Assembly: GCA_947471745.1 (NCBI GenBank)
Contig: CANJKZ010000010.1
Span: 3,769,501-3,833,500 of the forward strand
DNA: 64,000 nucleotides
Direction: 5' to 3'
Origin: Closterium sp. Naga37s-1
Lineage: Eukaryota > Streptophyta > Zygnematophyceae > Desmidiales > Closteriaceae
Shown: piece after piece, positions 32,318-45,180 of the stretch
How the letters are laid out: each line of letters opens with the position of its first letter
Numbering within the stretch: the first letter of the stretch is position 1
The notes under the pieces: model-generated
What the model was told of the DNA's origin: nothing
The model's input: the letters and a program-made list of their open reading frames with translations, nothing else
The model's database searches: none
Made by a program: the position numbers and the translations under genes

Positions 32318-34508
32318 AAGGAACTTTAGACTAAGCAAACTCAATCAGTTTCAAAATCCGATTACATTTTCAATGTCTACTCATGAAGAGTTTGATTTCG
32401 ACACCATTTTGTGTTGAAACAACGAACATTGGCTCGTCGTAACAGCTTCAATGAAGATATGTTGTTTCGTGTGACTAGGTGGTTTATGCTCAAAAGACAT
32501 TGAGTTATTTCAAGTTAAAATGGTCGGGCTTGTAGCAAATCGCCACCTATTATGGCACGTGAAGGACAAAGCTGAATCAACACAACATGTAAGGGCATGT
32601 TCCTACGGTCCCTTATCAGGCCAACCTCTTATCAAGCTCGCGTCAAAGCGCATTGAAAATTCCCTAAACCCAAAAACCCTTGCTACGTTTACCAGGCAAG
32701 GCTGATAAGAGGTTTACCTGATAAGAGCATAAAAATATCCCCTAAACTGGAAGTACAAGGCAGCTGGACAACCGATTGTTCTTTTGTTATCATATTTTCT
32801 GCCATAAATCGACAACATACGAGATTTTTTTTTTTTTTTTTTTTTCATTTGATATGACTCCAGGGTTATCTGACACGGGTTTGCATGGTTCCGAGGCAGA
32901 TTGCAAGGAGACAATGTGTCTGACAGCAGCTAGACAAGAAGAAGCCGCTATATTTTTTACCTTGGCTGAAAACGACGACGATTTTATTGTGAAATGGTTG
33001 CAGGTAGTTGCTTGAACTATTGTAAGGCAAATGGGGATGCGGTAGGAGAACATGGATTTCTTCAAAGATCTAATCAAGAAAGCTCGGTGGCAGGGTCCTC
33101 GCCATCATACAGTTTTGTATGTTTTTTAGTTCATCTGATTTTGCAGAAAAGGTTTTGTTATTTCATCTGATTGATCAGAAATGATATCCTGTTTTCATAT
33201 GATTTATCAGAGTACAGTGGGATCCATCTGAAACCGAATCATGCTAGTCTAGAGTCATTATCGGCAGAATAGGCCGTAATTGGTCAAATCTGTGCTTTGA
33301 CAGACGAATCTCTGTTGTGATAGGTCGAATGTGCAGAAATTTTCTACTTTGATAAGTCGAAAATGCAGTGAAAGTCGAATTTGTCTCACAGATCAAATTC
33401 AAATTTAGTTCTAGTCCCAGTTGTACCAGGAAACGAGGAACTTGAGCTTGATTGGTGAGACATGCTGTCACCGCATATGCACTTTATGCATATGCAATAA
33501 CAGTAGTAGGGGGGTAAAGGAAGTAGTAAAAGGGGATAACCGTATATGCATCTCAAATAGAATAATGTGTGGTGTAGAGTGTAGCGAGGTTACTGTTTGA
33601 CTAGGTGACTAGGTGTAGAAGGAGGGGACTGATTAGAAGCGGTTGGGGAATAGTGGGGGGAAAGCATCGAAGGGCGAAATGTGTGTCAAAGGGCGGAATG
33701 GGTCCCAACCCCAACCCACGCATTGGGAAATGTGCAGCATAGGGCTGGGCTAGGTAAGGTCACGCACTCACCTGTAGTCGTTGCTTGTTTTGTGTTATTC
33801 TCTCGCATCAGTGGAAGTTGGCTCTCTAGCTCTTAGCACACAGTGGCACGCCACCAGGAGGGAACCAGTGGGGTGAGGGAGTGACCCCGTTCAGGGAGTG
33901 ACTGAGGCAGAGCAACACAGAGAAGGAAGAGGGAGGGAGACAACGGGGAGAAGAGCAGGTGCTGCAAGGGACAGGGTCCTACTGTTAAAGACAGTAAGTA
34001 GCAGAGTTGGTGCTGGAAGGAGTGTTGATCTCCGACAATGCTTTTAGCAAAAATTTATGACGCGTCAGATACAGGAAAATCGAAATTTCTGATGGATCCG
34101 ACGGGGTGGATACGACTGGAAGGTTACATGACGCTTTCATGCAGCTAGAAGAAGCTGATCTATGGAGTCTCACGCTAACACGTCATCGTCATTGACTACG
34201 TATGGTAGCGATTTACCAAAAGATAACCTGTGATATGTCAATAAGAGCACGAGAGAAGTAGCAGCGGCAGCAATCCTACCTCGACGAAGGCGTTGGAAAA
34301 TGTCAAGAATATTTCGAACATTTCTCGTGGCAGACCTGCTATTGTTACCACTATCTACAACTTCAACGGCAAAGCATGGATTGCTGAAACCACCACACTC
34401 AACACTAAGCGGCGAGTGCTCAACCAAAGCTGAAGGCAACCACGCAGCAAAAAAGTGTTCGCACACTAGAAGTCCCTTCCCCGACGACTACTGTCGTTGA
34501 TCCTCCAA
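32318..34508. other. Unassigned DNA at the right of the left duplication copy
   Basis: No gene is recognised. It is more AT-rich than its surroundings, with a long T run at about 32826. An inverted repeat (TTATCAGGCCAACCTCTTATC at 32613 against 32701-32724) forms a potential stem with about 63 bp between the arms. A palindromic GCATATGC-type motif occurs near 33474-33500. Confidence 0.5.
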
Positions 34509-34567
34509 CGACTAGAAGTCCGTACCACGCTGCCGCTCGCCACCTGCCTACTGTCCCTCACGTGCTC
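34509..34567 (+). other. Junction filler between the two duplication copies
   Basis: 59 bp absent from the other copy. Its right half resembles the end of the copia polyprotein (the GLVPTGPHLLTS region of Copia-B) but is diverged, so the duplication breakpoint lies in or next to a copia RNase H end. Confidence 0.6.
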
Positions 34568-37500
34568 ACTTCTTGACTCTGCTTGTACTGTGATCTCTGT
34601 ATATATACCTGCTTGTTTACTCTTGCTAGGTTGTGATCACTGTATCTCTTGTTATACTATCAACCTGCATGTGAACTGGTCTTGTGACCACTTGCTTGTG
34701 CTCAGAATTTGTGTGGTTTCCTTGAGATCCACCCCGAGCTTGCTTTGCTTTGCTTTGACTGGTCTTGTGACCATCTGGTTGTCTCCCACTTAGCCTATGG
34801 GGGTGTGTCAAACATTATATGTTTATATTGTGTAGGCTATAGTGGGTTTAGCCTTAGGGGGTACAGCTTTGTTAGGGTTTCCTACTTGTATCCCCCTCCT
34901 ACCTAGTTTCATGCATTCTCGTTCTATTCTAGATTCTAACAGCTTCTTCTGTGATTGCACCACTGTCACACCGCTGACAGCCCCTGTCCCTGTCACTCAG
35001 GCCGACCCCTATGGTGGCCTAGTTGTTGCACGTAGCTCCACTGTTCTCCCGTGTCCACCAGCCCCCTCGAGTTCCCTTACAGGTTTCCAACTCCCCTCGT
35101 TCGCTAGGAACTTGGTGGCTACAGCTGTCCTACAGGACCAGTTGGTCACTGTTACCCAGCCTGGGGGAGAGCTCGTGGCGATCTGTACGGACTCACACAC
35201 TGGCTAGCACCTCGCCACAATCACTCGGAGGCCTGGGTCTTGTGAGTACACACTGACGACTGAGTCTGCACAGATGGTCGAGTCAGGTTAGGTAGCTGCG
35301 TTGGTTGAGGTAGCTGCGTCTTGTTCGTGTCATCTCCTCACGCACTAGAATCTCCTCTGGCACCACCATCTTGGTTATCCCTCCTTGCCACGCCTATGTG
35401 ACATGCACTCCCGTCTCCTTATGTCTGGCCTCCCTAGGTCCTTGCTCCCGCTCCCGAGGTCTTTTTTGCCGCCGTGCCGCCCTTGCGTCGAGGGGCGGCA
35501 GCGCGCGACTCCTCACTCCTCCTCGTTTCCTCCGACCACAGCTCCTCTGCAGACCCTCCACATGGACGTGTGGGGTCTAGCCCGTATCACTGGACAGGGC
35601 GGAGGGCACAACTTTTTGCTGGTTATTGACGACTACCCGTGCTACACCTCAGTCTTCCCCTTGCAGAGGAAGGCGGGTGTCTGCATTGTGTTGATCTGCT
35701 GGATCCGTGCTGTCCGTTGCCAGCTCAGTGGTCGGTTCCGGCAGGACCTCCTGGTCCTGCTGGTGCACTCTGACCGAGGTGGTGAGTTTTGCTCCCGCCT
35801 CCTTGATGACTTCTGTGGTGCTGAGGGCATCGCCAAGTCATTCACGCTTCCGACCTCTCTGTAGCAGAATGGGATTGCAGAGTGTCGCATTGGCTTGGTC
35901 ATGGAGGTTGCTCGCACCTCCATCGTCCATGCGGCTGCTCCCCATTTTCAGTTACCATTTGCGGTCCGATATGCCTCTGAGCAGCTCAACCTCTGGCTCT
36001 GTGTCTCCCACCCGGAGACCTCCCCTACTCTGCGGTGGATGGGAGAGGTTGGTGATGCGTCGGCATTTCGGTTCTGGGGTTCCCTTGCTCTTGTCCGCGA
36101 TCTTTCCGCGGGCAAGTTCTCTCCTCGCACTCTTCGCCGCGTCTTCCTTGGCTTCCCTACCGACGCCCCGCCCTGGCAGTTTTACCACCCAGGTTCCCGT
36201 CGTGTCATCTCCTCCCACGACGTCACTTTTGACGAGTCTCTGCCCGTCTCCACCCCCACTGCGGTTCCCCCGTGCCCCTCCTGCCTCTCTTCCTGGTACC
36301 CGACCCCCCCCCCCCCCTCGGTAGCACCCCTCCACCCACAGGGTCCTACCCCCTCAGGTGTGTCACAGGTTGACATGTCCCCCTTGGTTGCACCGTTGGA
36401 GGTCTCCTCCGACACCTTTGGCCCAGCTGAGGGGGGGTGACCCGACTGCTGCCGACACCGTGTCCCCTTGCCGCTCAGCACGCTTGGCAGCCCCTCCTGG
36501 GATTCCGCCTCGACCGTCTTCATCGCCTTTGTAGCCCATCGCTGTGGAATCTGGTGCTGCAGAAGGTGGTGACACTAAGGGTGCGGACTCTGGGGGTGCT
36601 GGCTCTGGGGGTGCTGGCTCTGGGGGTGCTGAGCGTCCTACGGGTTCAGGAGGTGCTGGAGGTACTGGAGCTGGAGGTGCTAGTGCTGGTGTTACTGGAG
36701 TTGGCGGTGCTGGAGGTACTGGTGCTGGAGGCGCTAGTGCTGGAGGTACTGGTGCACGTCGGCAGGAGACTCTCTCGCCGGAGCGGCTTCGCGAGTGGGC
36801 TGTTCGGTGGGGCAGCCCCGGTGGCGGAGCTGGACGTGCTGGAGCTGGAGCTACTGGAGCTGTAGGTGGTGGTGCTGGTGGTACTGGAGTTGGAGGTGCT
36901 GGAGGTGCTAGTGCTGGAGGTACTGGTGCACGTCTACAGGAGACTCTCTTGCCAGAGCTGCTTCGCGAGTGGGCTGAGGTGGGGCAGCCCCGGTGGCGGA
37001 GCTGGACGTGCTGGTACTACTGGAGCTGGAGGTTCTCGTATTGCTGGAGCTGGACGTGCTAGAGGAGCTGGAGATGGAAGTGCTGGGGGTACTGGAGCTG
37101 CTCGTGCTGGAGGTACTGGAGCTACTGGTGCTAGCGGTGCTGGAGCTGGAGTTTCTGGAGGTACTGGTGCTGGAGGTGCTGGAGCTAGAGGTGCTGAAGG
37201 TTCTGGAGCTGGAAGTGCTGGAGCTGGAGGCTCTGGTACTGTGGGTACTGCACCGCACTGACCGTTTTTCTACCCGCAGCCGCAGTCGTCCCTGCCGCCG
37301 CCTGACTCGGCACTTCGTCAGGTTCTTAGTCTTCCGTCTTCCACTGGCCTTACTCTGCCTTTCCTGTGTCCTCTGCCTGACCAGTCACAGTCACAGTTAC
37401 TGCCTGGCTCTCCACTTCCTGCTCCTTCTCAGTACCCTGCACAGACAGGCTCCATGGCAGAGCGTCATGAGCCTGAGTCTCGTCCTGCATCACTTGTTCA

Positions 37501-40500
37501 CACTGTTAGTCGTGCTCGTCGTCCTCGTCCTCCACCTGTCCCCGGCACGCACACCATGGCACTTCGTCCTTCCTCTGTTCCACAGCGTGTTGCTTTGCCG
37601 TCTCCTCCGGCGTCCTCTCTTCCTCACGTTCCTGACCCCAAGTCCGACCTTGCATGTGCTGCTAGTCCTACTGTCACGCGCTTCTTGGCTACGCTTGTCA
37701 CTGGCCCTTCCTTTGAGTATACTGCTGCGACTGCCTTAGTCACTGAGCTCGTTGACTTTGCTACTGCCTGTCGTCTCGACTACTTCACGAGTCTTGTTAC
37801 AGAGTCTGAGTCTGGCTGTCCTCCGTCCGTATGGGGTGAGCTTAACCTTAGCATTGACGTCCTTGAGGACAGATTGTTTGAGCTTGAGTGTCTCGCGGCC
37901 GCTTCACCCCGTTTCGCGTACATGTTGCTTTGTCTTAAGGGAGACCCAGATGCACTTTACATCCCTACCCCACGCTCTTATGCAGAGGCGATCACAGGTG
38001 AGCACCCTCTTAGTGGGAGACAGCCATGGACGCAGAGATGGCTTCCTGGAAGTCCACAGGCACCTTCGTCGACGAGGTTCCTCCTCCTGGGGCGAACATA
38101 GTCGATGGCATGTGGATTTTCAGAGTGAAGCGGCCGCCGGGTGCTCCGCCTACCTTCAAGGCGCGTTAACGTTGGGTCTTGGGTCTGGTGAACATCAGCG
38201 TTTCTGCACTGCTCTAGGCCTTGTGCCTGCTCTGCCTCACCTGCTGGTTGACTTGTCTTGTACTGTGATCTATATTCATATACCTCCATGCTTGCTCTTA
38301 CTATGTTGTAATCAGTGTACTGCTTGTGCTTTTATAACTCTGCATGTGAACTGGCCTTGTGACCATCCGTTGTGTTCGCTATCCCCCACTTTGCCTATGG
38401 GGGTGTGTCAAATTGCATTTGTATGTCTCTACGCTGTAGTGGGGCATACTCTAAGGGGTACAACACTTTAGGTCAACCCTAGTACTTGTACTCATGCTTG
38501 CTTCCTAGTCAACCATTCCTGCTCGTTGATTCTGACAAAGGAACTTTAGACTAAGCAAACTCAATCAGTTTCAAAATCCGATTACATTTTCAATGTCTAC
38601 TCATGAAGAGTTTGATTTCGACACCATTTTGTGTTGAAACAACGAACATTGGCTCGTCGTAACAGCTTCAATGAAGATATGTTGTTTCGTGTGACTAGGT
38701 GGTTTATGCTCAAAAGACATTGAGTTATTTCAAGTTAAAATGGTCGGGCTTGTAGCAAATCGCCACCTATTATGGCACGTGAAGGACAAAGCTGAATCAA
38801 CACAACATGTAAGGGCATGTTCCTACGGTCCCTTATCAGGCCAACCTCTTATCAAGCTCGCGTCAAAGCGCATTGAAAATTCCCTAAACCCAAAAACCCT
38901 TGCTACGTTTACCAGGCAAGGCTGATAAGAGGTTTACCTGATAAGAGCATAAAAATATCCCCTAAACTGGAAGTACAAGGCAGCTGGACAACCGATTGTT
39001 CTTTTGTTATCATATTTTTCTGCCATAAATCGACAACATACGAGATTTTTTTTTTTTTTTTTTTTCATTTGATATGACTCCAGGGTTATCTGACACGGGT
39101 TTGCATGGTTCCGAGGCAGATTGCAAGGAGACAATGTGTCTGACAGCAGCTAGACAAGAAGAAGCCGCTATATTTTTTACCTTGGCTGAAAACGACGACG
39201 ATTTTATTGTGAAATGGTTGCAGGTAGTTGCTTGAACTATTGTAAGGCAAATGGGGATGCGGTAGGAGAACATGGATTTCTTCAAAGATCTAATCAAGAA
39301 AGCTCGGTGGCAGGGTCCTCGCCATCATACAGTTTTGTATGTTTTTTAGTTCATCTGATTTTGCATAAAAGGTTTTGTTATTTCATCTGATTGATCAGAA
39401 ATGATATCCTGTTTTCATATGATTTATCAGAGTACAGTGGGATCCATCTGAAACCGAATCATGCTAGTCTAGAGTCATTATCGGCAGAATAGGCCGTAAT
39501 TGGTCAAATCTGTGCTTTGACAGACGAATCTCTGTTGTGATAGGTCGAATGTGCAGAAATTTTCTACTTTGATAAGTCGAAAATGCAGTGAAAGTCGAAT
39601 TTGTCTCACAGATCAAATTCAAATTTAGTTCTAGTCCCAGTTGTACCAGGAAACGAGGAACTTGAGCTTGATTGGTGAGACATGCTGTCACCGCATATGC
39701 ACTTTATGCATATGCAATAACAGTAGTAGGGGGGTAAAGGAAGTAGTAAAAGGGGATAACCGTATATGCATCTCAAATAGAATAATGTGTGGTGTAGAGT
39801 GTAGCGAGGTTACTGTTTGACTAGGTGACTAGGTGTAGAAGGAGGGGACTGATTAGAAGCGGTTGGGGAATAGTGGGGGGAAAGCATCGAAGGGCGAAAT
39901 GTGTGACAAAGGGCGGAATGGGTCCCAACCCCAACCCACGCATTGGGAAATGTGCAGCATAGGGCTGGGCTAGGTAAGGTCACGCACTCACCTGTAGTCG
40001 TTGCTTGTTTTGTGTTATTCTCTCGCATCAGTGGAAGTTGGCTCTCTAGCTCTTAGCACACAGTGGCACGCCACCAGGAGGGAACCAGTGGGGTGAGGGA
40101 GTGACCCCGTTCAGGGAGTGACTGAGGCAGAGCAACACAGAGAAGGAAGAGGGAGGGAGACAACGGGGAGAAGAGCAGGTGCTGCAAGGGACAGGGTCCT
40201 ACTGTTAAAGACGGTAAGTAGCAGAGTTGGTGCTGGAAGGAGTGTTGATCTCCGACAATGCTTTTAGCAAAAAAATATGACGCGTCAGATACAGGAAAAT
40301 CGAAATTTCTGATGGATCCGACGGGGTGGATACGACTGGAAGGTTACATGACGCTTTCATGCAGCTAGAAGAAGCTGATCTATGGAGTCTCACGCTAACA
40401 CGTCATCGTCATTGACTACGTATGGTAGCGATTTACCAAAAGATAACCTGTGATATGTCAATAAGAGCACGAGAGAAGTAGCAGCGGCAGCAATCCTACC

Positions 40501-40728
40501 TCGACGAAGGCGTTGGAAAATGTCAAGAATATTTCGAACATTTCTCGTGGCAGACCTGCTATTGTTACCACTATCTACAACTTCAACGGCAAAGCATGGA
40601 TTGCTGAAACCACCACACTCAACACTTAGCGGCGAGTGCTCAACCAAAGCTGAAGGCAACCACGCAGCAAAAAAGTGTTCGCACACTAGAAGTCCCTTCC
40701 CCGACGACTATTGTCGTTGATCCTCCAA
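34568..40728. repeat. Right copy of the 6.2-kb tandem segmental duplication
   Basis: Contains a copy of the Copia-B 3' LTR (34806-34941), the Copia-C remnant (34947-38537, LTR 38406-38537) and the 2.2-kb unassigned DNA (38538-40728). All inactivating lesions of Copia-C are shared with the left copy, so they predate the duplication. At 40729 the sequence continues into unique DNA. Confidence 0.93.
34947..38537 (+). mobile_element. Copia-C remnant, second copy
   Basis: Same domain order and same lesions as 28726-32317. The LTR at 38406-38537 ends TTCTGACA. Differences are single substitutions such as CCCACGACGTC for CCCACGAGGTC near 36218. Confidence 0.88.
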
Positions 40729-42059
40729 GCACGACAACGAAGAACAAGCAACCAAAAGGCTCAGTCAACACGCATGTTACAGACTCGCTTGCTGGAAGCT
40801 CCGCACTCTCCCTGGAAGAGAATCTGCAGCCTCTCCGTGCGAATGTCCCTGACAGCGGCTTCATTGAACATGAATTTGACGAAGAGCTAATTCGGATGCC
40901 TTTCATTGCGTTCTCTATACGGTGATCTTGCTGCTACCCATCATTCTCGCGTAGGAAGTTGCTTCAGTCATCACCACGGTGAATACGCTGACAAAGCGGG
41001 CGTGGGCGTCCACTCTCTCTATTGGTGCCTTTGAGTCGGCAAAGTTCCACGAGATCTAGCCAGCTTACGTTGCGGAAGTCCAACATTGTCATCTTCAAGT
41101 CTCCCTCATGCAAGAAGACGATATCATGAGCATCAAGCTGAAGGAGATCGTATACACCAGATCCAACGGCACCGTCGTCCATCTCTACTGGCAACACACT
41201 GACGACCCAACCTATGTACGAGAATGCGCGATGAACCCAACCCACCGAGGTGATAATAAAAAAACGTACATGTGACGAAGACCCCAAAAATGCTACGTGG
41301 ACTTCTCGTTGCCTACTAGCTGAAGCATTGGAAGCAGTCGGCCTTTAAGGACGGCCTTTTCTTCCACGCGATCTGCACCCGATCACCGGCGCCGACACCG
41401 ACATCATCGAAGGGCTCGTGATTCCTCACCCTGGAGACAGGCATCGCTGGCACCATGTCTTTGAAGATTCGCAGAAGAGTGGCCGCCGTTACCTGGTCTG
41501 CTTCCCTGCGCTGTCTTACCTGCTCTGCGGTGTTCAGCATTACGATATAAAACATGATGCTTTCACAATCGAGTGGCAAAAAAACATAGGAAAGTGGAAC
41601 TTTACCTTGGGAAGGGTTCATCCCATCAACGGTAATGGGTTTTCATGCACTGCTCCTCCTTACCTCTGCGTTATTGATCACACTAACCTCCTAGCTGTAC
41701 CGTACAACTGCGTCTCTTCCTACTGGACCCAGCTATGGTGCTCATCTCAACCAAAAGCAACCAAGAGGAGTGGATCTGCATCACAAAAAACCTTGGTTTT
41801 TTAAGGGGGTTCGAAGGGGGGTACAGTTCATGTGTTTTGGTTGGCGAAGTTCCGAAACGAAATCGCGACCAATCACGGAATGAAATCGGACCGCGTTTGT
41901 TTGTCAGAGTCGAAATCGAATCCGCGACTCCGGTACATTGTCGTTTATTTGGAGCGTGCCAAATTCGTTATCATTTTGTAATTGGTTTTCTTAGCTTTGA
42001 CTTCTGTAAAATGTGACTGCTGGAAAACTAAGCTGGTCATTTTACTACAAGATAAATGC
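40729..42059. other. Mostly unassigned DNA with coding-like fragments
   Basis: A plus-strand frame (about 40606-40924) ends in a non-repetitive segment (SLEENLQPLRANVPDSGF, then EHEFDEELIRMPF) that looks coding but matches nothing I know. In the left duplication copy the same frame has a stop near 34407. Minus-strand frames 41287-40964 (VEMDDGAVGSGVYDLLQLDA) and 41621-41316 (DRVQIAWKKRPSLKADCF) could be 3' exons of the transposase gene to the right, but no joining splice sites were established. Confidence 0.35.
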
Positions 42060-42069
42060 ATCACACCTG

Positions 42070-43980
42070 ATACTTATTAAGGAGATAGGTACTGTCCAGA
42101 TGGAATGCCTTCACCACATGGACGTGGCGGAGCAGCGCTTCAATCGGAATCACGGAGTACGCATACATTTCTGTCATCCACTTGAGGCAAATGCATCCTG
42201 TTGCCGCATCCTCTCCGCTTGCATTCCAATATCTAACGTAAGCCAGCTCCTCCCTCTCTCCACGTATTTTTGTATGGAACAATAGAAGCAACCTTGCATA
42301 CCACTCCTCTCTCCGACCATATCTTACACCCTCCACTGCAACATCCGAGTACCATGGCCTCTCAAAATAGTCAGGGGTCGCTCGAACGAAGTGAGAAACT
42401 CTTGAGAAGCTGGCGTCGTCTGCTGCAGGGATTGCCAGCGATGCATGGGCCTGCATAACAGTTGATGTTAGTCATGTATGATACGAGCCAGCCAAATGAT
42501 GGTTGATTGCATAAACTTGCAACTACTTACTCGAATCTTGGTGACGCATCCTGCATAACGCATAAGCGCATCCTTGAGGGCAGCTTGGGCACGAGGGTGT
42601 TGCTTGGCCCACTTCCTTGCAAACCAGTTGGTGGAGGTGGGTTCTTGTGGTAGCTCCACAGGGAGGAAGTATGACTCCTTGATGAGCGTCCGTGTGTCGG
42701 TCTCAATCGCCGGCCAACATATGCTATTGATATTATTACATTCTGCATTCATATCCATGCAATTCAAGCACTAAACAGATTTACCTGCCGCATGGCGGTG
42801 TCCCGGCCAGCAGGATCATCCACCGGCACCACATCCGGAATGCGCCTAGCATGGAACTTCATGATCTGCCCATCTACATTGCGCTTGTTGGACCGACGGT
42901 AGATCCTCTTTACCAACGGTCCGTGCAAGTGCTCAAACATGTTGGTGCTGAATTCAGTCATATGACCCGCGCGACGTATGGAGTCGATGTAGTGCGACAT
43001 AAAATGTGTTTTCACAAGGCACCAAGAGGATGGCTGCTTTGGAAAGGCAGCCTGCAACTGCTCAACGAGCCTGATGGGAGTGGGAGATGACAACACATGC
43101 AATCACATCAGAGTCTACTTATTCATATGGCTTTCCTATTCCTGATCCTTTCCTATCAAAATTTAGCAACAACATCTTCACAATATTGCCTACTACAAGA
43201 GCTCATTTACAGTAGCCAAGCATTCATCCCATGCATAGGATTTTACATGCGTGGTGTTAGTACCTAGAGGTCATCTTCTTCAGCTCCCGGAGGGACCGCT
43301 CAGTGTGCCCCTGTGGCTGGGAGCACAGGAGGTACCAGCCAAGATAGGCACGAACGGCATCCATCTGGGGCTGGCGAAGCAGGCCAGCAAAAACAAACAC
43401 CATGACATGCAAAGATTGTGGATAGCAGTAAAGGGGAGGGTGAGCACAGATGGTGTGAGAAGTAGGGACAAAGAGTGGCAGCATGAGCAGACTGGTTGAG
43501 GGTTTAGGCCAGGACAAGTAACAGGGAATGGAGGAGGGGGCAGGGAGCAGGGTGTGTGTGTGGACCCTGTATTCGGGTTGCTATGTGTATCGGGTGCAGC
43601 GTATCGCACAGGACGATAACATTCAAGGCTTTCAAACCTGCATGACGGCCCTGTGCTCATAGGCCGCGACACATGCGCCAGTCTCAAAGTAGGCGCTCTC
43701 CGGCAGGCGCGTGTGATTCAGGCGCGTGCGGTCGCGAATGAGTGACAGGCGCCTGCCCATACACATCATTTCAGCGGTGGCACAAGGGCAGAAACATGTC
43801 AGTACTTATGGTTTGAGTAAATGTGACCAAGAGATACGAATCCAATCCCCAAAACACTGACCTGTCCATCTGCTTCACACGTCGCTTCTTCATCTTGCGC
43901 ACGACAGCCACAATGTGGCTCATGATGCCCAGGTCCGCCTGTGCATGATGTCAGGCATGACCACGAGGTAGGGATCGCCC
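42070..43980 (-). pseudogene. Plavaka-like (EnSpm/CACTA superfamily) transposase gene, multi-exon, damaged
   Basis: At least six minus-strand exons with canonical splice sites. About 43980-43862 has YLVVMPDIMH and, one base out of frame, ADLGIMSHIV. About 43765-43638 has ACVAAYEHRAVMQ. 43370-43264 has AYLGWYLLCSQPQGHTERSL. 43070-42785 has MSHYIDSIRRAGHMTEFSTN and YRRSNKRNVDGQIMKFHARR. 42723-42531 has WFARKWAKQHPRAQAALKDA. 42450-about 42070 has FVRATPDYFERPWYSDVAV and EEWYARLLLLFHTKI. The order (D-[IL]-x-H-Q-type region, an HTE segment, then H-Y-x-x-S-I and Y-R-x-S-N-K) matches my recollection of Plavaka transposases. A one-base loss in the MPDIMHQ region disables it. No terminal repeats were found. 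Confidence 0.62.
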
Positions 43981-44109
43981 TACGCGGTCCCTGAGACATC
44001 CCACTTCCAGAGCATGCACTGCAAATGGGGATGTGGTTTGGAATGAAGGAGAAATGTATACATTAATGAAGCAGCTCTGGGATGTGGGCACTACCAAGCC
44101 AGAGGGAAG

Positions 44110-45120
44110 GAGATGAGAAGGTGATGGCCTTTGCAGGTAGGAGCTGCAATCCAGCCGAAGAAAAATACAGCTCGAATGAAGGGGTATACCCACTTCAATG
44201 TATACTTGCAAGGGAGACCCTTCGTCCTAGTCACCGATCACCAGCCTATGACATGGCTGATGACCAATCAAGCACTAACAGGAAGGAATGCTAGGTTGGC
44301 GATGCTGTTGCAATAGTACGTGTTTACAATACGGCACAGACCGGGCAAAACCATGCAGAACGTGGACGGACTGTACAGAAACCCCACCGCCAGAAAGAGC
44401 GACAGCCTGCTTGGTAGCCCTAGCAAGAGAAATTGATGGATAGGGAGCTAAAAGAGGAGATAAGAGAGGGCCTGAGGATGTGTGGGAGGGTGAAAAGTTG
44501 CTGAGATGAAAAACAACAAAGGGAGAGCCAGCGGGAGAGAGAGCGAGGGCAAGAGGAGCTCATTACCGTAGGTATCAAAAGCAGTTGTAGAAGAACACCA
44601 AGAGCAGTTGGAAGCTGGTGCCCAATAAAGAGGAGAGGGAGTGGGGAACTGAAGTCACTACCAATAAAGGGAATGGATTTAGGTGGTCACGGGACCTGGC
44701 GAGAAAGCTGCCACTAAGAAGGAGGGAAGAGATACATGATCATCATGATCGAGCAAGGTCAGCACGTGGGTGGAGGTGCGAGCGCTACCCAACTCAGTGA
44801 GGGCATCCGAGGCATTCGAAGAACAGGTGCTCACAAGAATTATAGCTTATGAGGAAGTGCTGACAGACCAAGGAACATGATTCCTAGGGGAATTTGGGAA
44901 ACTCTTGAAGATCATGGGAATAACAGACAGGAGGACCTCCAGGTACCACCCATAGAGCGACGAAGTGATAGAGAGATTCGTGCAGACAGTAAGAAGGAGA
45001 CAGAAGAACAAAAGAGATGTGAGACTGGCATGGGTGGTGGTAAGATACAAATTTAGCAAACAGGCAGCGCTCAGAGATCTGTCCCCATACTACCTGCTGC
45101 TAGAAAGGGAATTGATACTT
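44110..45120 (+). pseudogene. Degenerate Ty3/gypsy relic (RNase H and integrase fragments)
   Basis: RNase H: RSCNPAEEKYSSNEG (about 44140), then, after a frame change, FVLVTDHQPMTWLMTNQALT (about 44218-44280), a TAG at 44314 and FTIRHRPGKTMQNVDGL. Integrase: VLTDQGT then a TGA then FLGEFGKLLKIMGI (about 44850-44925), TSRYHP then TAG, then IERFVQTVRR and YKFSKQAALRDLSPYYLLL (to about 45120). Several stops and frame changes make it long dead. It is not the chromovirus seen at 1-8331. Confidence 0.78.
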
Positions 45121-45180
45121 CCTGTAAACGCGCCCAAGATCCTCGCTTACGCAGTGACGGCAGGAGGAGAGGATGACTAG

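Larger units (their letters stand above)
28347..34508. repeat. Left copy of a 6.2-kb tandem segmental duplication
   Basis: Copies 28347-34508 and 34568-40728 are offset by 6220-6221 bp. From the LTR onward they differ at roughly 20 sites and a few homopolymer lengths in about 5.9 kb. The left 230 bp, upstream of the LTR, carry five differences, a clearly higher density. The unit holds the 3' end and LTR of Copia-B, the right part of Copia-C and 2.2 kb of unassigned DNA. Confidence 0.93.
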
